A stretch of 64,000 bases of DNA from JANMZO01 sp963763135 (lineage in GTDB: Bacteria; Actinomycetota; Acidimicrobiia; Acidimicrobiales; JANYDT01). The stretch is from the NCBI GenBank assembly GCA_963763135.1, contig CAVXNJ010000012.1, positions 558,001 to 622,000 of the forward strand. Direction: 5' to 3'. Position 1 is the first letter of the stretch. Every line of letters begins with the position of its first letter. The notes beneath the pieces are model-generated. The model had not been told where the DNA came from and did no database searches. It saw only the letters and a program-made list of their open reading frames with translations. This document shows positions 42,826 through 51,026 of this stretch, in pieces. The translations under genes and the position numbers were made by a program.

Positions 42826-43632
42826 ATGGAACTACGCAATCGAACCTGCATCATCACCGGCGCGGCAAGCGGGATCGGCCGGGCAGGCGCAATCGCATTC
42901 GCTGCGGCCGGGGCCCGGGTCGTCGCAGCCGACCGAGACGGCGATGGTGCCGCGGCCACCGTGGCGACGATCGTCGCGGAGGGCGGCTCGGCCATCGCGG
43001 TCACCTGCGATGTTTCGAAAGAAGACGAGATCATCGCGATGGTCAAAGCGGCTGAGGCGGCGTACGGGCCGGTTGATCTCGTGTGGTCCAACGCCGGGAT
43101 CGGGTACAGCGGGGGCGTCGAAACATCGAATCGCGAATGGCAGACCATCTGGGACGTCAACCTGATGGCGCACGTGTGGACGGCCCGGGCGGTTCTCCCC
43201 GGCATGATCGAGCGAGGCGAGGGCTACCTGGTGTCGACGGCGTCGGCGGCGGGTCTCCTCAGCAATATCGGAACCGCCAGCTATACGGTCACGAAACACG
43301 CCGCGGTGGCATTGGCCGAGTGGCTGTCGATCACGCACGGAGATCAGGGCATCCGGGTGTCGTGTCTCTGCCCGCAGGGTGTCCGCACCAACATGCTCAA
43401 GGGCATGACCGAGGACCGGGCCTCCAGTGCCGCAGCGTCGGTTACCGCGTCGGGCGCGGTGCTCGAGGCATCGACCGTCGCCCAATGCGTGATTGACGCG
43501 ATCCGGGCTGAACAGTTTCTGATCCTCCCCCACCCCGAAGTCCTCACCTTCTGGCAGCGCAAGACCGCTGACGTCGACCGGTGGCTCGCTGGAATGCGTC
43601 GGCTTCAGGCCAAGGTCCGGAGCGCGAAATGA
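42826..43632 (+). CDS. Short-chain dehydrogenase/reductase
   Basis: This is a 268-residue classical SDR. ITGAASGIG near residue 8, AADRDGDG with the NAD-selecting Asp, NAGIGYSGG, catalytic serines in VSTASAAG, and Tyr/Lys in ASYTVTKHA are present. RVSCLCPQGVRTNML is the usual post-catalytic loop. Substrate unknown. It heads an operon: its TGA overlaps the ATG of the SCO6745-like gene by 4 bp, and an LLM gene follows 12 bp later. Confidence 0.9.
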   Translation: MELRNRTCIITGAASGIGRAGAIAFAAAGARVVAADRDGDGAAATVATIVAEGGSAIAVTCDVSKEDEIIAMVKAAEAAYGPVDLVWSNAGIGYSGGVETSNREWQTIWDVNLMAHVWTARAVLPGMIERGEGYLVSTASAAGLLSNIGTASYTVTKHAAVALAEWLSITHGDQGIRVSCLCPQGVRTNMLKGMTEDRASSAAASVTASGAVLEASTVAQCVIDAIRAEQFLILPHPEVLTFWQRKTADVDRWLAGMRRLQAKVRSAK

Positions 43633-44546
43633 GCGATTCGTCGACAGCCACAAACGTGAACGGCGTAAGTCCGAAACTGGCGCGGATCACCTGGCGCAGC
43701 CTCGAAGCCGTGCACGGGATGATCTACTTCACGCCGTTCACCGCAGAACCCTACGCGCGCATAGGAGTCGTGTCGCCCCGCATGGGCTACTTCGCCTCAC
43801 GGGTCGCCGCCCTCGGCGCGGCGAGCGCCGAGCTGACGATTTCCACGTTCTACAACTTCAACCCGGATTTGGTCCGTCGCTCGATTCCCGCCGTGTGGGA
43901 TATCACGACGCCCACCGAAATGCTCCGCGCACGGTACGACGCCGTCGACATTTCGCTACGCAAGGCGTTCTCCTCCGAGTTGCTGGCATCGACCGAATTC
44001 GCTCAAGCAGTGGCGATCAACCGGCAAGCGGCCGAGGCGACCCTCCCGCATCTCGAAGGCCGTCCGTTGTTCGCCGGGCACGCGTCGCTCCCCTGGCCCG
44101 ACGCAAGTGAACCTCACCTCGTGCTCTGGCACGCCCAGACACTGCTTCGCGAGTTCCGCGGTGACGCCCATATCGCAGCACTGATGCTCGAAGGGCTCAG
44201 CGGCATCGAAGCACTCGTGTCGCATGCCGCGTCAGGCGACGTGCCGGCCGCCGCGTTGATCGCCACCCGGGCATGGAGCAAGGAACAGTGGGAACAGGCC
44301 GTACGTGCACTTAGTGATCGCGGGCTCGTGACCGGAGGCATCGCCGATGAACCGCTCACGTTCACCGACGCCGGTCGGGCACAGCGCGATCGGATGGAGG
44401 CCGCGACGGACCAGGCCGCGCTGCTGCCGTACGCGTCGATCGGGGAAGCGAACTGCGAGGTGTTGCGAGCGACCGGCAAGGTGCTCTCCCAGGCCGTGGT
44501 CGATGCCGGTCTCATGACCATCGATCCGAACCGTTTCAAAGACTGA
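43629..44546 (+). CDS. SCO6745/SalK-like family protein
   Basis: This is a 305-residue protein of the actinobacterial SCO6745 (SalK-like) family. The N-terminal half shows LEAVHGMIYFTPFTAEPYARIGV, RMGYFASRVAALGAASAELTISTFYNFNPDLV and IPAVWDITTPTEMLRAR, typical marks. The second half holds a winged-helix-like region (SKEQWEQAVRALSDRGLVTG ... LTFTDAGRAQRDRME). Its biochemical role is not known. It is translationally coupled to the SDR upstream. Confidence 0.85.
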   Translation: MSDSSTATNVNGVSPKLARITWRSLEAVHGMIYFTPFTAEPYARIGVVSPRMGYFASRVAALGAASAELTISTFYNFNPDLVRRSIPAVWDITTPTEMLRARYDAVDISLRKAFSSELLASTEFAQAVAINRQAAEATLPHLEGRPLFAGHASLPWPDASEPHLVLWHAQTLLREFRGDAHIAALMLEGLSGIEALVSHAASGDVPAAALIATRAWSKEQWEQAVRALSDRGLVTGGIADEPLTFTDAGRAQRDRMEAATDQAALLPYASIGEANCEVLRATGKVLSQAVVDAGLMTIDPNRFKD

Positions 44547-44558
44547 CCCGGGCGATCC

Positions 44559-45347
44559 GTGCTGTTCGATTTTCAGGTCAACACCGCGACCACTCACTGG
44601 CCTGATATTCGGAACCAAGCTCTCACTGCGGAGGCAAACGGCTTCGACGCGGTCTGGGTGTGGGATCACCTCACCGGGGTGACGATGGGCGGCGGGCACA
44701 CGATGTCCGACTGTTTCACGCTTCTCGGGGCCCTGGCCGCGGCGACGTCGACCGTACGGATCGGACCACTTGTCGCGAACGTGCAGAATCACTTTCCGGC
44801 CCAGTTGGCCAACGCGGCGGCGACCGTTCAAAACATCGCAAACGGTCGGCTCATTCTGGGACTCGGATCGGGAGGAGGTCCGAACGGCCCCTTCACCGCT
44901 GAGCACCGCACGGCTGGTATACCTCTGCTTCCGCATTTGGCGCAGCGTCATGATCGCCTGGTCGAATGCATGGACCTGATGGATCGTATGTGGGCAGATG
45001 ATCGCGAGGATCGCTACCGGGGATTCCCGAAGCCGGTATCTGTTCCACCGAGAATCGTCGGCCTCAACAGCGAGCGACTCGCCACGTTGGCCGGGCAGCG
45101 AGCCGATGGGGTCAACGTGCGGGCTCGGGCCGATACATCGAGGGCCTTGCTCGATATCGCAAAGTCGGCGGCCGGTGAACGTCCCTTCACCCTGACAGTG
45201 TTCTTCCCGTTCGACGAGGAGTTCCTCGATCCCGACCATGAACTACGGGTTCTCTACGGCGATGTCGACCGCACGATCTTCGTGGCGTTAAACCCCACAG
45301 ACCCGGCCGGAATCGCGCGGGGCGCCCGTCGCCTGGGCATTGCATAG
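44559..45347 (+). CDS. LLM-class F420-dependent oxidoreductase
   Basis: This is a 262-residue luciferase-like TIM-barrel protein. LFDFQVNTATTHW, NGFDAVWVWDHLTG, STVRIGPLVANVQNHFP, NIANGRLILGLGSGGG and LAGQRADGVNVRA are family marks. It is somewhat shorter than typical 300-residue members, mostly at the C-terminal end. The GTG at 44559 lies 12 bp after the SCO6745-like stop in the same operon, so the three enzymes probably act on one pathway. Confidence 0.87.
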   Translation: MLFDFQVNTATTHWPDIRNQALTAEANGFDAVWVWDHLTGVTMGGGHTMSDCFTLLGALAAATSTVRIGPLVANVQNHFPAQLANAAATVQNIANGRLILGLGSGGGPNGPFTAEHRTAGIPLLPHLAQRHDRLVECMDLMDRMWADDREDRYRGFPKPVSVPPRIVGLNSERLATLAGQRADGVNVRARADTSRALLDIAKSAAGERPFTLTVFFPFDEEFLDPDHELRVLYGDVDRTIFVALNPTDPAGIARGARRLGIA

Positions 45348-45474
45348 TTCTGCCAAGCACGTCGGGCCACGATTTGTTGGCAGGTTGCCACATCGTTGTC
45401 AGAGCGCGTCACGGTGGCCACGAGGTGACCCGCAGTCAACCTTCGTCCATGGCCGGACGATGACCTCTGACCGG

Positions 45475-45480
45475 TAGTGT
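45475..45480 (+). promoter_or_regulatory. -10 box of the pentapeptide-DinB gene
   Basis: TAGTGT ends 6 nt before the ATG at 45487. Confidence 0.6.
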
Positions 45481-45486
45481 CGGCGT

Positions 45487-46344
45487 ATGGCTGAGTTCCG
45501 CAATCAAGACCTCTCCGGATCGACGTTTCACGACGCGACGTTGAAAGGCAGTGCGTTCGACGACGTCGACGCTTCTGACTCGAAGTTTCAGCACGTGCGG
45601 CTGAAAGGGAGCTCGTTCGATGACATCGACGCCTCCGAGATCCGGGTCCGCAATGCCACGTTCGCCGGCGCGCAGTTCCGGGCGGTCGGCTTTCAGGGGA
45701 TGACGATGCGCGGCGTTGAGCTGATGGACGTCGACATCTACGGCGAGATCGACAACGTCACGATCAACGGCGTCGAGATTGGACCGCTGATCCAGGCCGA
45801 ATTGGATCGACGGTACCCGGAACGTCCGTTGATGCGGCCGACCGACGTCGCCGGCTTTCGTCTCGCGTGGGACACGGTTGAGCGGTTGTGGTCCGACACC
45901 GTTGCACGCGCCCGGACCCTCGATCCAGCGTTGCTGCACGAGCGCGTCGGCGGCGAGTGGTCGTTCATCCAGACGATCCGTCATCTTGCCTTCGCCACCG
46001 AGACCTGGTTGCTGCGGGCGATCGGCGGCGACCCGGCGCCATGGCATCCGCTGTCGCTTCCGTGGGACGAGGCACCCGACACACCTGAGGTTCCGAACGA
46101 CCGGACAGCCCGGCCGGATCTCGACACGGCGTTGACGTTGCGATTGGACCGAATGGCGTTGGTGCGCAGCTACGTCGATGCACTCACCGTCGAGGTGTTG
46201 GACTCGATGACGACTCCGGTCGACGCGCCCGGATGGCCCGAACCGATTTCGTTCCCGGTTCGCCAGTGCCTGCTGGTGATTCTCAATGAGGAGTGGGAGC
46301 ACCGCCTTTACGCGGAACGCGACCTCGCCAAGCTTTCTCCTTAG
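45487..46344 (+). CDS. Pentapeptide-repeat plus DinB-fold protein
   Basis: This is a 285-residue fusion. Residues 1-95 are pentapeptide-like repeats (FRNQDLSGSTFHDATLKGSAFDDV), forming a right-handed beta-helix. Residues ~118-285 form a DinB/YfiT-like four-helix bundle with histidines at GGEWSFIQTIRHL and NEEWEHRLYAERDL, the places where metal-binding histidines usually sit. DinB proteins are often thiol-dependent transferases. The same fusion is common in actinobacteria but uncharacterised. The start is fixed by the -10 box. Confidence 0.87.
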   Translation: MAEFRNQDLSGSTFHDATLKGSAFDDVDASDSKFQHVRLKGSSFDDIDASEIRVRNATFAGAQFRAVGFQGMTMRGVELMDVDIYGEIDNVTINGVEIGPLIQAELDRRYPERPLMRPTDVAGFRLAWDTVERLWSDTVARARTLDPALLHERVGGEWSFIQTIRHLAFATETWLLRAIGGDPAPWHPLSLPWDEAPDTPEVPNDRTARPDLDTALTLRLDRMALVRSYVDALTVEVLDSMTTPVDAPGWPEPISFPVRQCLLVILNEEWEHRLYAERDLAKLSP

Positions 46345-46352
46345 ATACCTGA

Positions 46353-46373
46353 GCGCGATAGTTCGCGCGCATA
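46353..46373. terminator. Hairpin between convergent genes
   Basis: GCGCGA-TAGT-TCGCGC, with ATAGTTT shortly after, lies 9 bp downstream of the DinB stop and 18 bp from the end of the convergent DUF1330-like gene. Confidence 0.5.
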
Positions 46374-46390
46374 GTTTCAGTCGAATGCGT

Positions 46391-46792
46391 CTACGGTTTG
46401 GGGACCAGCTGGCTCATCTCGACGAGTCGGGAGTCAGCTAAGGCTGCGGCTCGGATCGGAGCGATCTTCTGGTAGTCGGGGTCCGAGATCATGCCCAGGA
46501 ACTGGGCGCGAGTCGGATACCGAACGAGAATGACGACGTCCCAGTCTTCCTCGCCGATGACGGTGTTCAGACCCCGGCCCACCCAGATCGGTTGGCCACC
46601 GAAGCGGGGATTGAACTCGGCGAACGCCCGACCGTAGACCTCGTAGGCCTCACGACCGCTGAGGCCGTCGACCCCGAATCCGGACGCGGCCACGTCGCGG
46701 TACTTGAGGAGGTTGAGCATCACCACAGGTTCGTCGGGGTTACCTTCGCCCATCCCTCGGACGCCGGCTTCGTTAAGGTCTACAAGTCCCAT
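46391..46792 (-). CDS. DUF1330-like protein
   Basis: This is a 133-residue dimeric alpha-beta-barrel protein. PVVMLNLLKYRD near residue 22, YEVYGRAFAEFNPRFGGQPIWVGRG, and WDVVILVRYPTRAQFLGMISDPDYQKIAPIRAAAL are classic DUF1330 marks. Function unknown; related folds act as small monooxygenases or hydrolases. TAAACC 6 nt before the ATG is a weak -10 match. Confidence 0.88.
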   Translation of the reverse strand: MGLVDLNEAGVRGMGEGNPDEPVVMLNLLKYRDVAASGFGVDGLSGREAYEVYGRAFAEFNPRFGGQPIWVGRGLNTVIGEEDWDVVILVRYPTRAQFLGMISDPDYQKIAPIRAAALADSRLVEMSQLVPKP

Positions 46793-46900
46793 CCCGTCGG
46801 TTTAGCGCATCGGCGACAACGCGTGCCATCCCGACTTCGGTCGGCTGCCGCTTGTGGATGCGTTGTATCGCGACGCGACAGTTTCCTCCACACTCGGGAG

Positions 46901-47887
46901 CTACGCGCCAATGTGGTTGTACTCCGCCAGCAACTCGTTGCGGTAGGAGTGGGTGGAGTCGAAGCGCGACAGGAGGTAGGGGCCGGCCTGCATGGGGTGG
47001 TACTTCGCGCCTTCGCCGACACACGACGGGATGCACTGGATGAGCGCGTGATACGGCGGCGTGACGAACAACGGGATGGAGTAGCGGTCCCGGCCGGCCG
47101 GGTTCACGACGCGGTGTGGGTTGGACACCCAGCGGTCGTTGGTCCAGATGGCCATCAGGTCGCCGACGTTCATGACGAGGAGGTCGTCGGGAATGCTGAC
47201 GTCGATCCATTCGCCACTTCGCTTCATGACCTGCAGGCCGCCCACGCCGTCGTCGCCCAGGACGGTCAGCGTGCCGTAGTCGGTGTGCGCTCCGCAGCCC
47301 AACTGTCCGACTTCGGGCGTGACGTGGTCAGACGCCGGGTAGTGGATCATGCGGAGGTTGTAGAACACCTCACCCATCGTCAACAGGGCGTCGGGAGGTA
47401 GACCGGCGGCCATCGCCATGGCCCGCTGGGCCCGTTCGGCGGCCGCGACCACCTGGGCCCGGTAGGTGTCGAACGCTTGCTTGAAGCCCGGAAGATCGGG
47501 AAGCTGGTTGCGGCCGTGAAGCGGCGTGCCCGCGATCACGTCGGGATGGTCATCGGGATGATCGGGTCCGGTATCGAGCGTTTCCTTCAGGTCACCGGCC
47601 GCGGTGTTGGCGTCGTCGAGCGACTCGGCGGCCATGGCCACATAGCCGCGGTGCGCTGGCGACCGGCCGATGCCAATCGCGTCCTTGGCCTCTTTCGGCA
47701 GGGCGAAGAACTCCCTCATCTTGGCCAGAAGCGCGTGTTTGGCCGACGATTCGACGCCATGGTTCGCAAGCACGACGAATCCGGTTTCGGACAGGAAGTC
47801 GTTCATCTCCGCAGCGATGCGCGTAGCGGCCGGATCGGAACAGGTCGGGTCGGCAAACGGCCCCAGATCAATGATGGGAAGCGACAT
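46901..47887 (-). CDS. Isopenicillin N synthase-family 2-oxoglutarate/Fe(II) oxygenase
   Basis: This is a 328-residue non-haem iron oxygenase. The N-terminal DIOX_N part includes PIIDLGPF and GFVVLANHGV. The iron ligands are His and Asp in CGAHTDYGTLT and a distal His in SNPHRVV; the 2-oxoglutarate contact is in DRYSIPLFV. The family hydroxylates or cyclises small molecules; true isopenicillin synthesis is not implied. The ATG at 47887 is 6 nt after TACGCT on the minus strand. A second, distinct family member is encoded at 51944-53014. Confidence 0.9.
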   Translation of the reverse strand: MSLPIIDLGPFADPTCSDPAATRIAAEMNDFLSETGFVVLANHGVESSAKHALLAKMREFFALPKEAKDAIGIGRSPAHRGYVAMAAESLDDANTAAGDLKETLDTGPDHPDDHPDVIAGTPLHGRNQLPDLPGFKQAFDTYRAQVVAAAERAQRAMAMAAGLPPDALLTMGEVFYNLRMIHYPASDHVTPEVGQLGCGAHTDYGTLTVLGDDGVGGLQVMKRSGEWIDVSIPDDLLVMNVGDLMAIWTNDRWVSNPHRVVNPAGRDRYSIPLFVTPPYHALIQCIPSCVGEGAKYHPMQAGPYLLSRFDSTHSYRNELLAEYNHIGA

Positions 47888-47893
47888 GCGTCA

Positions 47894-47899
47894 AGCGTA
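47894..47899 (-). promoter_or_regulatory. -10 box of the IPNS-like gene
   Basis: TACGCT on the minus strand ends 6 nt before the ATG at 47887. Confidence 0.6.
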
Positions 47900-48110
47900 C
47901 GAATCGAATGTTTCGGCCGGATGACAAGAAATCACTTTGCTCAAATCGGGACGTTCGCCCCGGTCGCGTCCGGGACCTCGGGGTGGCGGGTCGGAGGTCG
48001 TGGTGCTTTTGCGAGTGTGCGGGAAAACCATTCCGGCGACACAAACTCCGCCCAAACCCGGCACAAACCCGCACAATCCATCGACCGGCGCGTTAGTTCG
48101 TGATCGCCGA

Positions 48111-48116
48111 TACAGT
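48111..48116 (+). promoter_or_regulatory. -10 box of the transsulfuration operon
   Basis: TACAGT ends 5 nt before the ATG at 48122. Upstream lie repeated CACAAAC/GCACAA motifs (48038-48076) that could bind a regulator; no SAM riboswitch fold was recognised. Confidence 0.5.
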
Positions 48117-48121
48117 GCAAC

Positions 48122-49534
48122 ATGGCCGTTGGCGACGACGCACCCGACGAGAGGCTCCTCGGCACGCAGATAATGCCGAGCGTCCTTGAGCTGATTGGCA
48201 ACACTCCCCTGGTCCGCTTGAAACGCATCAGCGAGATCCACGGCATTCGTTGCGTTCTCGCCATGAAGATGGAAACGACGAATCCGGGTGGGTCGTCGAA
48301 AGACCGGCCGGCGCTCGAAATGGTTCTCGCGGCCGAACGCGATGGGCTGCTGAAGCCCGGGGGAACGATCGTCGAGCCGACCAGCGGCAACACCGGCGTG
48401 GGCCTCGCGATCGTCGCGGCGCAGCGGGGGTACAACTGCGTGTTCGTCATGACCGACAAGGTTGCGCCGGAAAAGGTCTCGCTGCTGCGGGCCTACGGGG
48501 CCGAGGTGGTCGTGTGCCCGGTCGCCGTGGCCCCGGAAGACCCGACGAGCTACTACAAGGTGGCGGAGCGTTTGACCCTCGAACGCAACGCGTTCCGACC
48601 GAACCAGTACGCGAATCCGAACAACCCGCTCGCGCACGAGAAGACCACCGGCCCCGAACTGTGGCAGCAGACGGGCGGTCGCATCACCCACTTCGTCGCC
48701 GGGGCCGGCACGTGCGGCACGATCACCGGCACGGCCCGGTATCTGAAGACTCAGAATCCCGCGATCCGCGTGATCGCCGCGGACCCCGACGCGTCGGTTT
48801 TCAGCGGAGGTTCCGGTCGGCCGTACCTGGTGGAAGGCGTCGGCGAAGACTTCTTCCCGGCGGCCTGGGCACCTGAGCTGTACGACGAGGTGATCCCGAT
48901 CAGCGACGAGGAAAGCTTCCGGACCGCACGCGAGGTCAGCCGCTCCGAAGGCATTCTGATCGGCGGGTCGGGCGGGATGGCGGTGGCCGCCGCGATCAAG
49001 GTGGCGTTGCGGGCCCAACCCGACGACATCGTGGTCGTCCTCAATCCCGACTCGGGCCGCGGCTATCTGTCAAGGGTCTTCGACGACACGTGGATGGCCA
49101 ACTACGGATTTCTCCGTGAGTGCGACGAATGCATCTCGTCCGTCCTCGATACGCGTGGTGACACGCCGTCCCTCCTTTACGTCAACCCGGGCACTTCAGT
49201 GCGCGAAACCATCGAGCTGCTGCGGTCGAACGGCATCAGTCAGATACCGGTGTGCAAGAACACGCCGCCGTTCGCCGCCGCTGAAGTCGCCGGAGCAGTC
49301 GATGAACTGGAACTTCTCGAAGCGATCTACCGCGATCCCGACGTCATCAACATGCCCGTAGAGTCGGTCATGGGCCCGAAACTGCCGACGATAGGCATCG
49401 GGCAGAGCGTGGCTCTGGCCGTCCAACTTCTGGACTCGGCCGACGCGCTGCTCGTCCTCTCCGGCGGGCGTCCCTTGAGTGTGCTGACCCGGACCGATCT
49501 ACTGACCTACTTCGAGGTGCTGAGCAATGGGTGA
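48122..49534 (+). CDS. cbs: Cystathionine beta-synthase
   Basis: This is a 470-residue PLP enzyme that joins homocysteine and serine to cystathionine. PLP lysine is Lys60 in NPGGSSKDRPA, the phosphate or substrate loop is EPTSGNTG near 85-92, and GAGTCGTITG binds the PLP phosphate. A C-terminal pair of CBS domains (about residues 345-465) may sense adenosyl ligands. It is the first gene of an operon with cystathionine gamma-synthase, overlapping it by 8 bp. The arrangement and length match actinobacterial transsulfuration genes. Confidence 0.94.
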   Translation: MAVGDDAPDERLLGTQIMPSVLELIGNTPLVRLKRISEIHGIRCVLAMKMETTNPGGSSKDRPALEMVLAAERDGLLKPGGTIVEPTSGNTGVGLAIVAAQRGYNCVFVMTDKVAPEKVSLLRAYGAEVVVCPVAVAPEDPTSYYKVAERLTLERNAFRPNQYANPNNPLAHEKTTGPELWQQTGGRITHFVAGAGTCGTITGTARYLKTQNPAIRVIAADPDASVFSGGSGRPYLVEGVGEDFFPAAWAPELYDEVIPISDEESFRTAREVSRSEGILIGGSGGMAVAAAIKVALRAQPDDIVVVLNPDSGRGYLSRVFDDTWMANYGFLRECDECISSVLDTRGDTPSLLYVNPGTSVRETIELLRSNGISQIPVCKNTPPFAAAEVAGAVDELELLEAIYRDPDVINMPVESVMGPKLPTIGIGQSVALAVQLLDSADALLVLSGGRPLSVLTRTDLLTYFEVLSNG

Positions 49535-50681
49535 AAACGAGCAGCAGGAGCAATGGGGTTTTGAAACCCGAGCGATTCACAGCGGCCAGAACGCCGATCC
49601 GACCACCGGTGCCGTTGTCACACCGATCACGCTGAGTTCCACGTTCCGGCAATCCGGGGTCGGCGAGCACCAGGGTTACGAGTACTCGCGCAGCGGGAAT
49701 CCCACCCGCTCTGCCCTTGAGACCTGTGTCGCGTCACTCGAGAACGGCGACCACGGCCTCGCCTTCGCGAGCGGACTGGCCGCGGAAGACAACGTGCTTC
49801 GCCTTCTGAACGCCGGTGACCGGGTGCTGCTCGGCAACGACGCCTACGGCGGCACCTTCCGCCTGATCTCAAGGGTTCATACACATATCAATTGGACTGC
49901 CGTCGATCTCCTCGACGTCGACCGGCTGGCCGACGACTGGCCGCCCGACACGCGTCTCGTATGGCTGGAAACCCCGACCAACCCGATGCTGCGGTGCTTC
50001 GACATCGAGGCCATCTGCGCGTTGGCCGCCGAACGTGGGGCGTTGGTCTGCGTTGACAACACGTTCGCAACGCCGTATCTGCAGAAGCCCCTGTCGCTCG
50101 GCGCCGACATCGTGGTGCACTCCGCCACCAAGTACCTGGGTGGCCACAGTGATGTGGTCGGCGGGTTCCTCGCCCTCAACGACGACGGCCTCGCCCACCG
50201 GTTGCGGTTCACCCAGAACGCGGCCGGCGCGGTGCCAGCGCCGTTCGATTGCTATCTCGTACTTCGAGGTGTGAAGACCCTGGCCGTGCGCATGGAGCGC
50301 CACTGTTCCAACGCACGCGCCGTGGTCGACCTCCTCATCGGTCATCCCGCCGTCGAACGGGTCCTCTACCCGCAGCTTCCCGACCACCCCGGGCACGCCG
50401 CGGCAGCTAAGCAGATGCTCGATTTCGGCGGGATGGTCAGCTTCACACTTCGAGCCGGTGAAGATGCAGCATTGCGCGTGGCCAAGGCCACCGAGGTCTT
50501 TACGCTGGCGGAGAGCCTGGGTGCCGTCGAGAGTCTGATTGAGCACCCCGGCCGCATGACCCACGCGTCGGTCGCCGGCTCCCCGTTGGAAGTTCCGTCC
50601 AACCTGCTGCGTCTCTCGGTCGGCATCGAATCCTCGGCTGACCTGGTCGCCGACCTGTCACAGGCGCTTTCGTTCGCGTAA
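49527..50681 (+). CDS. metB: Cystathionine gamma-synthase
   Basis: This is a 384-residue Cys/Met-metabolism PLP enzyme. YSRSGNPTR near 53-61, the conserved FASGLAAE, Asp in VCVDNTFATPYLQKP, and the PLP lysine Lys202 in HSATKYLGGHSD are in place. ESLIEHPGRMTHAS is the usual substrate loop. The family includes gamma-synthases and gamma-lyases; pairing with a beta-synthase allows either methionine-to-cysteine flow or the reverse, so the lyase reading cannot be excluded. It overlaps the upstream gene by 8 bp and is followed by a 128-bp repeat array. Confidence 0.9.
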   Translation: MGENEQQEQWGFETRAIHSGQNADPTTGAVVTPITLSSTFRQSGVGEHQGYEYSRSGNPTRSALETCVASLENGDHGLAFASGLAAEDNVLRLLNAGDRVLLGNDAYGGTFRLISRVHTHINWTAVDLLDVDRLADDWPPDTRLVWLETPTNPMLRCFDIEAICALAAERGALVCVDNTFATPYLQKPLSLGADIVVHSATKYLGGHSDVVGGFLALNDDGLAHRLRFTQNAAGAVPAPFDCYLVLRGVKTLAVRMERHCSNARAVVDLLIGHPAVERVLYPQLPDHPGHAAAAKQMLDFGGMVSFTLRAGEDAALRVAKATEVFTLAESLGAVESLIEHPGRMTHASVAGSPLEVPSNLLRLSVGIESSADLVADLSQALSFA

Positions 50682-50694
50682 CCCAGGTCGAGCT

Positions 50695-51001
50695 CCCTCC
50701 GGTCGCACTCATCCAGTTCCGTCGAAGCGAAGCGGCTGACGCCGCCGCTTGGACGGCATCGCCTCGGCTGACGCCTCGACGATGGAGCTTCTCCCGCGGG
50801 TTTGCAGAAAAACGTCGACCAGCCCTCCGGTCGCACTCATCCAGTCCCGTCGAAGCGAAGCGGCTGACGCCGCCGCTTGGACGGCATCGCCTCGGCTGAC
50901 GCCTCGACGATGGAGCTTCTCCCGCGGGTTTGCAGAAAAACGTCAACCAGCCCTCCGGTCGCACTCATCCAGTCCCGTCGAAGCGAAGCGGCTGACGCCG
51001 C
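50695..51001. repeat. 128-bp tandem repeat, 2.4 copies
   Basis: This fills most of the 345-bp gap after the cystathionine gamma-synthase gene. Units start at 50695, 50823 and 50951 (the last about 51 bp long) with CCCTCCGGTCGCACTCATCC. Copies differ at only a few positions. Each full unit holds an AAGCGGC-N7-GCCGCTT hairpin and an AAAAACGTC stretch. 128 is not a multiple of three, so open frames across it are not conserved; I see no gene here. Confidence 0.95.
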
Positions 51002-51026
51002 AACCGGGTTCCCGGTGATGCTGCGG

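Noticed and set aside
47888..48121. SAM or other riboswitch before cystathionine beta-synthase
   Set aside because: No conserved core was recognised, and the -10 box 5 nt before the ATG leaves no room for a leader RNA.
50695..51001. CRISPR array
   Set aside because: The 128-bp units are contiguous with no unique spacers, and no cas genes are near. The RecB-like gene at 40610 is Cas4-like in motifs only.
50749..51018. Open frame of 89 codons across the 128-bp repeat
   Set aside because: The repeat unit is not a multiple of three, so the frame changes between copies. Nothing protein-like is conserved.
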